From assembly GCF_003403095.1 (NCBI RefSeq), contig NZ_CP031555.1, positions 3,908,001 to 3,972,000 of the forward strand: 64,000 nucleotides of DNA, given 5' to 3'. Shown piece by piece: positions 45,217 through 53,974 of this stretch. Below the pieces are notes generated by a model. It saw only the letters and a program-made list of their open reading frames with translations, was not told the DNA's origin and searched no databases. Numbering within the stretch: the stretch's first letter is position 1; each line of letters starts with the position of its first letter. Source of the stretch: Thalassospira indica. GTDB lineage: Bacteria > Pseudomonadota > Alphaproteobacteria > Rhodospirillales > Thalassospiraceae. The translations under genes were made by a program, and so were the position numbers.

Positions 45217-46617
45217 ATGAATGTCATCAAAAACACCACTGCTGATCTGCAGGAAATGGATCGGGCGCATTTCATGCACCCATCCACCCACATGCGTCAG
45301 CACGCAGCGGGTGAAACCCCCAACCGCATCATCAATGGCGGCAAGGGCATCTATATCCACGACACCGAAGGCCGCGAAAGCCTTGATGCCTTCGCCGGTC
45401 TGTATTGTGTAAACGTTGGTTACGGCCGCACCGAAATTGCCGATGCGATCTATGCGCAGGCAAAGGAACTGGCCTATTACCACACCTATGTCGGGCACGG
45501 GAACGAGCCGGTCATTCGTCTGTCGGACCGCATCATCAAAAGCGCGCCCGAAGGCATGCAGCGCGTCTATTACGGCATGTCCGGTTCTGATGCGAACGAA
45601 ACCAACATCAAGCTGATCTGGTACTACAACAACATCCGCGGTCTGCCGCAGAAAAAGAAAATCATCTCGCGTTGGCGCGGCTATCATGGCTCGGGCATCA
45701 TGACCGGCAGCCTGACCGGCCTTGCGGCCTTCCACAACGCGTTTGATCTGCCGCGTGCACCGATCCTGCACACCACCTGCCCGCACCACTACTGGAATGC
45801 AGAGGCCGGTGAAACCGAGGCAGAATTCGCCAAACGCTGTGCCAATGATCTGGAAAAAATGATCCTGCGCGAAGGTCCGGAAACCGTTGCCGCCTTCATC
45901 GGCGAGCCGGTCATGGGCACGGGCGGCATCATCACCCCGCCGGAAGGCTACTGGGAAGCCATTCAGGCTGTCCTGAACAAGTATGACGTTCTTCTGGTCG
46001 CCGACGAAGTCGTGACCGCCTTCGGCCGTACCGGGTCCTATTTCGGCTCCCAGCACTATGGCATCAAGCCCGACCTGATCACGATTGCCAAGGGCGTCTC
46101 ATCGGGCTATCTGCCGCTGTCGGGCGTCATCATTGGCGAACGCGTCTGGAAGGTGCTCGAACAGGGCTCCGATCAGATGGGCCCGATCGGTCATGGCTGG
46201 ACCTATTCCGCCCATCCTGTCTGCGCGGCTGCTGCCAACGCCAACCTTGATATTGTCGATGGTGAAAACCTGACCGGCAACTCGGCCGACACGGGCGGTT
46301 ACTTCCAGAAACGCCTGCACGAAACCTTTGACAACCATCCGCTGGTTGGCGAGGCGCGCGGCGTTGGCCTGATGGCCGCTCTTGAATTTGTTGCTGACAA
46401 AACCAAGAAGGAACGCTTTGATCCGAATGCGAAAATCGGTCCGCGCGTATCAGCCGCCTGCCTTGAACGTGGCATGATTGCGCGTGCCATGCCGCACGGC
46501 GACATCCTTGGCTTCGCCCCGCCGCTTTGCATCACCAAGGCCGAAGTCGACAAGGTTATCGACATCGCCAAACAGGCTGTTGATGCGGTTGCTGACGAAG
46601 TTGCTGCTGGCAAATAA
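45217..46617 (+). CDS. doeD: Class III aminotransferase DoeD (diaminobutyrate transaminase)
   Basis: This 466-residue PLP-dependent class III aminotransferase likely converts L-2,4-diaminobutyrate to aspartate-semialdehyde with a 2-oxo acid acceptor. Motifs include VYYGMSGSDANETNIKLIWY, the RWRGYHGSGIMTGSLTG segment, EPVMGTGGIITPPEGYW and LLVADEVVTAFGRTGSYFGS (PLP Asp). ITIAKGVSSGYLPLSGVI (Schiff-base Lys) follows. GGGAGA lies 7 nt upstream of the ATG. It follows doeC with a 56-nt gap and is closed by a terminator, separating doeCD from the rest of the ectoine locus. The opposite-facing gene cluster begins with uehA. Confidence 0.93.
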   Translation: MNVIKNTTADLQEMDRAHFMHPSTHMRQHAAGETPNRIINGGKGIYIHDTEGRESLDAFAGLYCVNVGYGRTEIADAIYAQAKELAYYHTYVGHGNEPVIRLSDRIIKSAPEGMQRVYYGMSGSDANETNIKLIWYYNNIRGLPQKKKIISRWRGYHGSGIMTGSLTGLAAFHNAFDLPRAPILHTTCPHHYWNAEAGETEAEFAKRCANDLEKMILREGPETVAAFIGEPVMGTGGIITPPEGYWEAIQAVLNKYDVLLVADEVVTAFGRTGSYFGSQHYGIKPDLITIAKGVSSGYLPLSGVIIGERVWKVLEQGSDQMGPIGHGWTYSAHPVCAAAANANLDIVDGENLTGNSADTGGYFQKRLHETFDNHPLVGEARGVGLMAALEFVADKTKKERFDPNAKIGPRVSAACLERGMIARAMPHGDILGFAPPLCITKAEVDKVIDIAKQAVDAVADEVAAGK

Positions 46618-46687
46618 GTCAGACTGATATCACTGCGACATCACAAATACCCGCCGCGTCAAACCTTCTTCCCGACGCGGCGGTGCA

Positions 46688-46723
46688 CAGGGGCCGGGCC
46701 CATGACCGGCCCCTGTTTTATTT
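46688..46723 (+). terminator. Intrinsic terminator after doeD
   Basis: A perfect 10-bp stem pairs CAGGGGCCGG (46688-46697) with CCGGCCCCTG (46706-46715), followed by TTTTATTT. An upstream GCCGCGTC/GACGCGGC stem (46651-46682) may reinforce it. Confidence 0.92.
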
Positions 46724-46779
46724 CCACGCGACGATGACCTCACTGCCACGATCTCACTGCCACGGGCGCAAACCCTTGG

Positions 46780-47205
46780 TTACTGACAGGTCGTCGCAAA
46801 CTTCCCGGCAGTATCTTTCTTGGACGTCACCGTGCAAGCAGCGGTGACGCTGCCCGATGCATTTATGATCTGAAGTTGGATCTCGGCATTGCCGCCATCT
46901 GCTGACGGCCACCAGATCGAACCGGCACCGTCAGAACCAAACAGGTTCAGATAAGGTGCCGCACCCGCATTGGTCACACCGGCAACAACCGTGGCATTCC
47001 CGGAATTACTCAGCGCATCCTTTACCGTCACCTTTGCGGAGTCCGGGGATGTTTCGGCCCATTCGCTCGACGAGATCGGCACGCCATTGGGATTGTAAAC
47101 TTCCGCCTTTGGCGACGACACAAGCGTACCAAGCGCCATCACGGCAAACATGATTGCCGGGAAGATCGCGTCACGGACAGTTTGAAGCAGGTTGAGCATA
47201 TTCAC
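46780..47205 (-). CDS. Secreted hypothetical protein
   Basis: This 141-residue protein has an N-terminal hydrophobic segment (FPAIMFAVMALGTLVSS) that looks like a signal peptide or anchor. A beta-rich, Ser/Gly/Asn-rich domain follows, with two cysteines near the C-terminus (AACTV and TTCQ) that could form a disulfide. I recognise no family. A GTG start at 47205 has AAAGGAA upstream; an ATG two codons later is also possible. It sits between the doeD terminator and the uehA terminator, on the minus strand, and is not obviously part of ectoine metabolism. Confidence 0.6.
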   Translation of the reverse strand: MNMLNLLQTVRDAIFPAIMFAVMALGTLVSSPKAEVYNPNGVPISSSEWAETSPDSAKVTVKDALSNSGNATVVAGVTNAGAAPYLNLFGSDGAGSIWWPSADGGNAEIQLQIINASGSVTAACTVTSKKDTAGKFATTCQ

Positions 47206-47321
47206 AGCCAGTTCCTTTCACGTCAGTTTCATCACCACAGTCCGCTTATCGGAAAGGGCACGTATGAGACGCAGAAACGCTGATGTTGTGAGCATCACCG
47301 GGATCACAGACCGACCGTTCA

Positions 47322-47362
47322 AGACAAACAAAAACCCCCGCAGGCACTGCCTGCGGGGGTTT
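47322..47362 (-). terminator. Strong terminator after uehA
   Basis: AAACCCCCGCAGGCA (47332-47346) is inverted at 47348-47362. The minus strand continues as TTTTTGTTTGTC. It ends the uehA transcript. Confidence 0.95.
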
Positions 47363-47392
47363 GCGATATCTTATGAAATCGGGAAGTCCCGA

Positions 47393-48412
47393 TTACATGT
47401 CGGTACCAAACTCTTCACGAAGCGAGTTCAGCACTTCTTCGGTGTCACCACCGACTTCCTCAACAAGGCTTGCGCCAACGCCTTTGGAAGCTTCCTTGAA
47501 GACCGAACGCTGTTCGTCATTCAGACGGATCACTTCGATCTCCGGCTTGGCTTCCTTGATGCGTGCAAGCGCTTCGTCATTGGCCTTTTTCTGGGCTTCA
47601 TAGATGAAGTCATCCAGTTCGGCCTTTACTTCCGCCAGCATCTCTTTGCGTTCATCCGACAGGCCGTCATAAAAGGCCGCGTTTGAAACCACGGTGGTGG
47701 TGTATTGCTGCTGACCGGCATAGATCAGATGGTCGGTCACTTCGTAGAATTTGGCACTTTCAACGAAGAAGATCGGGTTGACCTGTGCATCAATCACGCT
47801 GGTCTGAAGACCGGAATAAACTTCACCCCACGGCAGGGCGACCGGATCAGCACCGAAAGATTCATAGGTTTCGATCAGGATCGGCGAGGTCATGACACGG
47901 AATTTCACACCATCGAAATCAGCCGGTTTTTCGACCGGTTTCTTGGTGGTCCAGACCATTTCGCCTTCCGGGTACATGGTATAAAGCTTCAGCCCCTTGG
48001 ACTCGAAGTCCTTGGACAGACCTTCGTAAATGGTCGGGCTCGAAGACAGAACCTTCTTGTTCACCTCGTTATCCTGCGACAGCAGGTAGGGAACGCCAAA
48101 GACCTGAATTTCCGGAACGAAAGTCCCCAGGTGACCCGGCGATGCGTTCGAGAACTGAACAGCACCGGCTGCGGTCAGCTCGGTAATGTCGTTCTCGGTG
48201 CCAAGCTGACCATAGGTGTAAATGGTTACATTTACGTCGCCATCGGTCTTTTCTTCGACCAGGCGTTTGAATTCCTGAGCGTAAAGGTCCTGAACATCAC
48301 CCGGGCTCTCTTCGTGGGCGAATTTCCATTCCTCGGCGTGGGCAGCGGTCCCTGCGACGGCAAACAGTGCAGCCGCCGATAGGGTCGCTTTAAGGAGTTT
48401 GTTCAGACTCAT
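47393..48412 (-). CDS. uehA: Ectoine/hydroxyectoine TRAP substrate-binding protein UehA (TeaA-like)
   Basis: This periplasmic DctP-family receptor is for the ectoine TRAP importer. The 339-residue precursor has a signal peptide (AALFAVAGTAAHA cleavage) and mature sequence beginning EEWKFAHEESPGDVQDLYAQ, matching the TeaA/UehA N-terminus. Ligand-pocket motifs seen in TeaA are preserved: MYPEGEMVWTT, RVMTSPILIETYESFGA, LPWGEVYSGLQT and VNPIFFVESAKFYEV. GGGAGA lies 9 nt upstream of the ATG at 48412. Unusually, it is transcribed on its own, divergent from enuR and separated from uehBC. A shared 16-bp palindrome lies in the divergent region, so EnuR repression is likely. Confidence 0.94.
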   Translation of the reverse strand: MSLNKLLKATLSAAALFAVAGTAAHAEEWKFAHEESPGDVQDLYAQEFKRLVEEKTDGDVNVTIYTYGQLGTENDITELTAAGAVQFSNASPGHLGTFVPEIQVFGVPYLLSQDNEVNKKVLSSSPTIYEGLSKDFESKGLKLYTMYPEGEMVWTTKKPVEKPADFDGVKFRVMTSPILIETYESFGADPVALPWGEVYSGLQTSVIDAQVNPIFFVESAKFYEVTDHLIYAGQQQYTTTVVSNAAFYDGLSDERKEMLAEVKAELDDFIYEAQKKANDEALARIKEAKPEIEVIRLNDEQRSVFKEASKGVGASLVEEVGGDTEEVLNSLREEFGTDM

Positions 48413-48551
48413 ATCGAAGTCTCCCGTGTTATCGCGCTCAACGATCGGCGCCAACGCTTATGAAGGCACTCGGATCGGAACGCTTAATTTCAACATCACT
48501 GTGATGAACGCCCAAAGTTTTGAAATGTTCCTGCATCAGGTCAATGTTAGT

Positions 48552-48567
48552 TTTGTCTCATGACAAA
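48552..48567. promoter_or_regulatory. Candidate EnuR operator, copy 1 (uehA/enuR divergent region)
   Basis: The site reads TTTGTCTCATGACAAA: a perfect TTTGTC/GACAAA inverted repeat around TCAT. It lies 73 nt upstream of the enuR ATG and 140 nt upstream of the uehA ATG. Nearly the same 16-mer recurs at 50039-50054 ahead of uehB. Assignment to EnuR rests on position and recurrence. Confidence 0.75.
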
Positions 48568-48639
48568 TTAGTCCGAACACCTACACAGAACAGGTCCTCC
48601 ATGTTACGCTGGCCAAAACATCAGGGTGGAAAGACAATC

Positions 48640-50037
48640 ATGTGGTTACCTGACATCGACCTCAGCGGCGAAACAGGCCCGAAATACAAGGCACTGGTCG
48701 AAGCAATCATTACCGATATTGAATCAGGCAGATTGCGCCACGATGTCCGCATGCCAACACACCGTGAACTGGCTTATCGCCTGAAAGTCAGCGTTCAAAC
48801 CGTCAGTGCCGCCTACAAGGAAGTCGAACGTCAGGGCTATTTGCGGTCCGAACGGCGTCGCGGCACCTTTGTGCAGGCCCGCCTGACCGACCGGGCATCG
48901 TCCTTTATCCTCGATAGTCGCCAACCTGATCTGGTTGATCTTTCAATCGTGCGTGCGGCCTATACCGATTTTCACAATGACCTGTCACGCCAGATGCATG
49001 CAAAACTGGCCGAAGAACCCCATCACGGCTGGATGGAAAGTTGCCGGCCGGTTGCCGGGTTTGATTATCACCGCGACATCGGGCGCAACTGGCTTTCCGG
49101 CATGGGGGTCGATGTTGAAATCCCCAACCTTCTGATCACCAATGGTGCCGCACAAGGCGTCTTTACCGCCCTTTCCACCGTCATTCAGCCCGATGACGTT
49201 GTCCTGACCGAAAGCCTTACTGATCATGGTGTGATTGGCTCGGCCAGCATCCTGCGCTTCAAGCTGGGCGCGCTGCCCACCGATGACGAGGGCATCCTGC
49301 CCGATGCGTTTGAGCACGAATGCCGCACGCGTCAAATCCGGGCCCTTGTCGTCACCCCGATCTTTACCAATCCGACCAACTGCCTGATGGGGTTGGAACG
49401 GCGCAAACGCATCGCCGAAATTGCCGAACATTACGGCGTCTATGTTATCGAGGACGATGTCTATCGCCCGCTGCTCGAAGAAAACCTGCCACCAATCACA
49501 AGCTTTTTGCCCAAGCTTGGCTTTCATGTCTCAAGCCTGACCAAGGCGGTTATGCCGGGCCTTCGAACCGGCTTTCTGGCTGTCCCCGCGCATTTGTCGA
49601 TTCGTGCCAGCAGCGTTTTACGCGTCACCGGATGGATGGGGACTCCATTGATGGCAGAGATCGGCGCACGCTGGATTGCCGATGGCACCGTCGATCAGGC
49701 GGTCACGGTCCAGCGCGCCCTGATGCGCGAACGCCAGGCACTGGTTGCCGATATTCTCGGCGATGCGGTTGTGCGCCATCACCCGACATCCCTGTCGGCC
49801 TGGGTGCGCATTCCCGAACATTGGCAGGAAGAATGGTTTGCCTCCGAACTGCGCAAAAACGGCGTCGCTGTCACGATTTCCGACCCGTTCATGACCGTCA
49901 AGGTGCCCCGGCCAAACGCCATGCGGATCTGTCTTGGCGGTGCCCCGGATACGCCAACGGTCCAGCATGCCCTGATCCAAATTCGCCATACCATGGATCA
50001 AATGCCCGGCGTTCACGCCTTCGACGTGATGTATTGA
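48640..50037 (+). CDS. enuR: MocR/GntR-type ectoine regulator EnuR
   Basis: EnuR represses ectoine uptake and catabolism genes until a diaminobutyrate-type intermediate binds its PLP. The 465-residue protein has a GntR winged helix (about 15-85, with RMPTHRELAYRLKVSVQTVS) and an aminotransferase-like effector domain. That domain holds the PLP pocket: FTNPTNCLMG, VYVIEDDVYRPL and the Schiff-base Lys in SSLTKAVMPGLRTGF. I choose the ATG at 48640 (MWLPDIDLSG) with GGTGGAAAG upstream; the frame opens at 48520 but includes the operator-proximal leader. It lies between uehA and uehBC and is probably autoregulated. Identity is strong from context and architecture. Confidence 0.93.
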   Translation: MWLPDIDLSGETGPKYKALVEAIITDIESGRLRHDVRMPTHRELAYRLKVSVQTVSAAYKEVERQGYLRSERRRGTFVQARLTDRASSFILDSRQPDLVDLSIVRAAYTDFHNDLSRQMHAKLAEEPHHGWMESCRPVAGFDYHRDIGRNWLSGMGVDVEIPNLLITNGAAQGVFTALSTVIQPDDVVLTESLTDHGVIGSASILRFKLGALPTDDEGILPDAFEHECRTRQIRALVVTPIFTNPTNCLMGLERRKRIAEIAEHYGVYVIEDDVYRPLLEENLPPITSFLPKLGFHVSSLTKAVMPGLRTGFLAVPAHLSIRASSVLRVTGWMGTPLMAEIGARWIADGTVDQAVTVQRALMRERQALVADILGDAVVRHHPTSLSAWVRIPEHWQEEWFASELRKNGVAVTISDPFMTVKVPRPNAMRICLGGAPDTPTVQHALIQIRHTMDQMPGVHAFDVMY

Positions 50038-50038
50038 T

Positions 50039-50054
50039 TTTGTGTCATGACAAA
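50039..50054. promoter_or_regulatory. Candidate EnuR operator, copy 2 (upstream of uehB)
   Basis: The site reads TTTGTGTCATGACAAA, identical to copy 1 except one base. It begins 2 nt after the enuR stop codon and lies 138 nt upstream of the uehB ATG. The extended context is roughly symmetric (GATTTT...AAAATC). It implies a separate EnuR-controlled promoter for uehBC and the downstream genes. Confidence 0.75.
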
Positions 50055-50191
50055 AATCTGATTGAACCATCACAAAGCGTTTTTATTCTGACTGAACCGG
50101 CGTGAAGCGAACGACAATCCGTGTGGGAGGGAACCAACATCCGCACACAGCGTTCCACAAAAATGTCTCGCACACGCATCAAGGAGGTTCT

Positions 50192-50776
50192 ATGTCAGGT
50201 GCAAACGGGGAGGCCCCCGCTCCGAGTGGCGGGGCGTTGGGGATTTTAAGAAAACTCGACCACGGCTTGTCCGTCGTCGAACGACAGCTCCTCGGATGGA
50301 GCATCATCATCATGGCGGTGAACACCGTCGCCAATGTGATCATGCGCCTGGGGTTCAGTTCGAGCATCTTCTTTTCCGAAGAGCTCAATCAATTTCTGAT
50401 CATTCTTGTCACCTTTGTCGGCATCAGCGAGGCCGCCCGCATGGGGCGCCATATCCGCATGTCGGCCTTTACCGATATGCTGGGCCCGCGCGCCAGCAAG
50501 GTCATGATGATCTTCATCACGCTTGGCACGGCCTCTCTGCTGTTCCTTCTGGCCTGGTATTCGGTTGATTATGTTTCGTCGCTGATCACATCGAACCGGC
50601 TGACCCCGGCCTTGCGCATCCCCTATTACCTGACCGTTCTGATCGTGCCGTTTGGCCTGTGCGTAACCGGCATCCAGTTTGTTCTGGCAGCGTTAACCAA
50701 CATCCTCAAACCGGGGACGCACCTGTCCTATCAGGTCGAGGATACGTTTGACGACGCCGACGAGCATCATCTGTAA
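50192..50776 (+). CDS. uehB: TRAP transporter small permease UehB
   Basis: This 194-residue DctQ-type small membrane subunit pairs with UehC in the ectoine TRAP importer. Four hydrophobic helices are visible: about 38-58, 70-90 (FFSEELNQFLIILVTFVGISEA carries the conserved Glu-rich pattern), 115-135 and 152-175. The family's SEAARMGRHIRMSAF loop follows. AAGGAGG lies 5 nt upstream of the ATG at 50192; the in-frame extension to 50102 is rejected. uehC follows 14 nt after the stop. Confidence 0.93.
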   Translation: MSGANGEAPAPSGGALGILRKLDHGLSVVERQLLGWSIIIMAVNTVANVIMRLGFSSSIFFSEELNQFLIILVTFVGISEAARMGRHIRMSAFTDMLGPRASKVMMIFITLGTASLLFLLAWYSVDYVSSLITSNRLTPALRIPYYLTVLIVPFGLCVTGIQFVLAALTNILKPGTHLSYQVEDTFDDADEHHL

Positions 50777-50790
50777 GGGGGAATGGAAAA

Positions 50791-52074
50791 ATGGATTTAG
50801 GAACAACAATCCTTCTGGTGATGCTGGGGCTTCTGGTGCTGGGCTTCCCGATGATGGTGCCGCTGGCAACCGCCAGTGTGGTTGCCTTCATGTTTTACAT
50901 GCCCATTCCCGAACGCATCCTCATTCAGCAGATGGTCACGGGCATCTCGCCGGTCGCCCTGATCGCGGTGCCGATGTTTATCTTTGCCGCCGATATCGTG
51001 ACAAAGGGGCACACAGCCAACCGGCTGATTGACCTTGCCATGACCTTTGTCGGCCATGTGCGCGGCGGCCTTGCGGTTACCACCGCCCTTGGTTGCACCA
51101 TGTTTGGCGCGGTATCGGGCTCGACCCAGGCGACTGTTGTGGCCATGGGTGGTCCGCTGCGCCCCAAGATGCTCAAGGCGGGCTACGAAGACAAATTCGC
51201 CATGGCATTGATCATCAATGCCAGTGACATCGCGTTTCTGATCCCGCCATCAATCGGCATGATCGTCTTTGGCGTGGTGGGCAAAGTCTCGATCGGGGAA
51301 CTGTTCCTGGCCGGTATCGGCCCGGGTATTCTGATCCTGATCATGTTCTCGGCCTACTGCATGTATTACGCCAAAAAGAACAACATCCCGACCATCCCGC
51401 GCATGACCTGGGCCGAACGCGGTCAGGCCGTGATCAATGCCGGTCCGGCCATCATGTTCCCGGTTCTGATCGTCGGTGGCATCTATCTGGGGTGGGTCAG
51501 CCCGACCGAGGTTGCGGCCGTTGCCGTGGTCTATGCCATCATTCTTGAAGTTCTGATTTTCAAGTCGGTCAAATGGTCGGAACTTTTGGCAATTGCCCGT
51601 TCTACCGGTCTGATCACAGCCGTCGTGTTCATTCTGGTCGGTGCCGGCACGACATTCTCGTTCGTGATTTCCTTTGCCCAGATCCCGCAGCACGTGATTG
51701 GCGCGCTGGGTCTTGAAGGGGCCAATCCCTACATCATTCTGGCCGCAATCTGCATTGCCTTCTTCATTGGCTGCATGTTCGTTGACCCGATTGTTGTCAT
51801 TCTGGTCCTGACGCCGATCTTCATGCCGCTTGTCAATGCGGCGGGGCTCGACCCGGTTCTTGTCGGCACGCTGGTGACGCTTCAGGTTGCCATTGGCTCT
51901 GCCACGCCCCCATTCGGGTGTGACATCTTTACAGCCATCGCAATCTTCAGGCGACCCTATGCCGAGGTGATCAGTGGAACACCGCCCTTCATCATCATGC
52001 TGCTGCTTGCGGCCGTGATCTTGATCTTTGTTCCGCAGATCGCGCTGTTCCTGCCAGAGCTTGCCTTCCGCTGA
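50791..52074 (+). CDS. uehC: TRAP transporter large permease UehC
   Basis: This 427-residue DctM-type large subunit is the transport engine of the Na+-driven ectoine importer. It has about 12 hydrophobic helices and the family motifs RGGLAVTTALGCTMFGAVSG near the first pore region and IIINASDIAFLIPPSIGMIV. In the second half, FVDPIVVILVLTPIFMPLV and ATPPFGCDIFTAIAIF are typical DctM. GGGGGAATGGAAAA precedes the ATG. It is followed by a strong hairpin before eutA, suggesting that transporter genes can be expressed more than the catabolic genes. Confidence 0.94.
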   Translation: MDLGTTILLVMLGLLVLGFPMMVPLATASVVAFMFYMPIPERILIQQMVTGISPVALIAVPMFIFAADIVTKGHTANRLIDLAMTFVGHVRGGLAVTTALGCTMFGAVSGSTQATVVAMGGPLRPKMLKAGYEDKFAMALIINASDIAFLIPPSIGMIVFGVVGKVSIGELFLAGIGPGILILIMFSAYCMYYAKKNNIPTIPRMTWAERGQAVINAGPAIMFPVLIVGGIYLGWVSPTEVAAVAVVYAIILEVLIFKSVKWSELLAIARSTGLITAVVFILVGAGTTFSFVISFAQIPQHVIGALGLEGANPYIILAAICIAFFIGCMFVDPIVVILVLTPIFMPLVNAAGLDPVLVGTLVTLQVAIGSATPPFGCDIFTAIAIFRRPYAEVISGTPPFIIMLLLAAVILIFVPQIALFLPELAFR

Positions 52075-52133
52075 TCAAGTTCTGGCCCGTAAATTCCGGC
52101 TGCGACCGGAAGCATATTTGAAAATTTGAAACT

Positions 52134-52162
52134 GGGTCGTCCTGATTAAATCGGGACGACCC
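52134..52162 (+). promoter_or_regulatory. Strong intercistronic hairpin between uehC and eutA
   Basis: GGGTCGTCC (52134-52142) pairs with GGACGACCC (52154-52162), and inner GATT/AATC pairing extends the stem to about 13 bp. No T-tract follows, so it looks like an attenuator, mRNA-processing or stabilising element and not a full terminator. It ends 16 nt before the eutA ATG. Confidence 0.6.
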
Positions 52163-52178
52163 GCTTCTGGAGTTCAGG

Positions 52179-52982
52179 ATGATTTCCGTATCCCGTGCGG
52201 TTACGCCAGAGCCGGCAGACGTGTCCTATTCCCCTGATCCGGTCGGACCGGCAGGGCGGATTGGCCTGATCACGCTGGCAACAGATTTCAACAGCGAGGA
52301 TGACCTGCGCGCCATCCTGCCAGGCGACGTGCGCCTGTTCACCACGCGCATTGAAAACGCCAACCCGGTCACGGTCGCAAACCTGCAATCGATGGCAGCC
52401 GACCTGCCACGCGCAGCCAAAACGCTGTTGCCGGGTTATGGCGTTGATGTTGCCATTTTCGGCTGCACATCGGGCACTGCTGTCACCGGTTCTGACAAAA
52501 TCGCAGCCCTGATCAATCAAGGCATGCCGGGTACCAAGGTCACCAATCCGCTTTTGGCCAGCGAATTGGCGCTGCGTGCGGTTGGCGCACAAAAAATTGC
52601 CATCCTGACCCCGTATCTTGCCGATGTGACCCAATCAGTTGCCGATGGTTTTCATCAGCGCGGGTTTGATGTGACCCGCGTGATGGGCTTCGGTCTTGAT
52701 AACGATTTTGACATGACCGCCCTGCCGCCCAAGGCCCTGCTGGAAGCGGCCCTTAAGGTCGACACGCCGGATGCCGATGCGGTGTTTATTTCCTGCACCG
52801 CGATCCGCTCGGCCGAAATCATCTCTGATGCCGAACGTAAGCTCAAAAAGCCCGTCATCACCAGCAATCAGGCGCTGATTTGGCATGCCTTGAACCTGAT
52901 TGACTACACAAAGCCGATCACAGGGTTCGGCACCCTGTTTGATCAGGCCCCGAAACAAACCAACGAAGATGAGGCCCCATGA
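52179..52982 (+). CDS. eutA: EutA, hydroxyectoine utilisation protein (Asp/Glu racemase superfamily)
   Basis: This 267-residue protein belongs to the Asp/Glu racemase/arylmalonate decarboxylase superfamily. The two paired cysteine loops are visible, FGCTSGTAV and VFISCTAIRS. The GRIGLITLATDFNSEDDL start and the PLLASELALRAVGA segment are typical of EutA. EutA, EutB and EutC are reported to act together in converting 5-hydroxyectoine towards ectoine. GGAG lies 8 nt upstream of the ATG. The stop overlaps the eutB start by four bases (ATGA), so translation is coupled. Confidence 0.92.
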   Translation: MISVSRAVTPEPADVSYSPDPVGPAGRIGLITLATDFNSEDDLRAILPGDVRLFTTRIENANPVTVANLQSMAADLPRAAKTLLPGYGVDVAIFGCTSGTAVTGSDKIAALINQGMPGTKVTNPLLASELALRAVGAQKIAILTPYLADVTQSVADGFHQRGFDVTRVMGFGLDNDFDMTALPPKALLEAALKVDTPDADAVFISCTAIRSAEIISDAERKLKKPVITSNQALIWHALNLIDYTKPITGFGTLFDQAPKQTNEDEAP

Positions 52983-53968
52983 AAGACCCCATCACATTTG
53001 CTGATGTTCTTTCTGCCCGCAAAACCATTGCGGGTCATGTGATCCACACACCGCTCCGCCCGTCTGCCGCCCTGTCTGACCGTATGGGAAGCCCGGTCTG
53101 GCTGAAATGCGAACAACAACAATATACCGGCAGCTTCAAGCTGCGCGGTGCCGCCAACGCGGTGCTGCGCCTCCGTGACGAGGAAAAGGCCAAGGGTGTC
53201 GTTGGCGTATCAACAGGCAACTATGGCCGTGCACTGGCCTTTGCCGCGCGCAATGCCGGGGTGAAATCGATCATTTGCATGTCCGAACTGGTGCCGCAAA
53301 ACAAGGTTGATGGCATCCGGGCACTCGGTGCCGAAGTCCACATCATCGGCCAGTCACAGGACGAAGCCCAACACGAAGTCGACCGGCTGGTCGAACAGGA
53401 TGGCATGATCATGTTGCCGCCCTTTGACCATGCTGATGTCATTGCCGGCCAAGGCACCCTTGGCCTTGAAATCGTCGAAGCCCTTCCCGACGTGGATACC
53501 TTGCTGGTCCCGCTGTCCGGCGGCGGGTTGCTGGCCGGTGTGGCGCTGGTCGCCAAATCGGTCAATCCGATGATCCGGGTTGTTGGCATTACCATGGAAC
53601 GTGGCTGTGCGATGATCACAAGCCTTCAGGAAGGCAAACCGACATCGGTCAAGGAATTGCCGACACTGGCCGACAGCCTGGGCGGCGGCATTGGTGAAAA
53701 CAACCAGTACACGTTTGATATGTGCGGCGATCTGACCGACGATTTCGTTCTGGTCAACGAAGCCCAGATCGCCGACGGCATCCGGGCGGCCTACCATGAT
53801 GACCAACAGGTCGTCGAAGGTGCCGGTGCCGTGGGCATTGCCGCCCTGCGTGCCGGTCTGGTCGACAATCCCGGCCGCACGGTCGTGCTGACGACGGGGT
53901 GCAATATCGACATGGACCTGCACAAACGCATTGTTGGCGGCGAAGACGTCGACCTGATGGCGGAGTAA
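52979..53968 (+). CDS. eutB: EutB, hydroxyectoine utilisation dehydratase (threonine dehydratase-like)
   Basis: This 329-residue PLP enzyme of the tryptophan synthase-beta fold-type II family shows the Schiff-base lysine motif YTGSFKLRGAANAV, the STGNYGRALAFAARNAG asparagine loop and the glycine-rich phosphate loop LVPLSGGGLLAGVALV. In the hydroxyectoine pathway it is presumed to eliminate the hydroxyl group; this is a family-level inference. ATGA overlap with eutA and a 6-nt gap to eutC indicate one operon. Confidence 0.92.
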   Translation: MKDPITFADVLSARKTIAGHVIHTPLRPSAALSDRMGSPVWLKCEQQQYTGSFKLRGAANAVLRLRDEEKAKGVVGVSTGNYGRALAFAARNAGVKSIICMSELVPQNKVDGIRALGAEVHIIGQSQDEAQHEVDRLVEQDGMIMLPPFDHADVIAGQGTLGLEIVEALPDVDTLLVPLSGGGLLAGVALVAKSVNPMIRVVGITMERGCAMITSLQEGKPTSVKELPTLADSLGGGIGENNQYTFDMCGDLTDDFVLVNEAQIADGIRAAYHDDQQVVEGAGAVGIAALRAGLVDNPGRTVVLTTGCNIDMDLHKRIVGGEDVDLMAE

Positions 53969-53974
53969 CAAACC

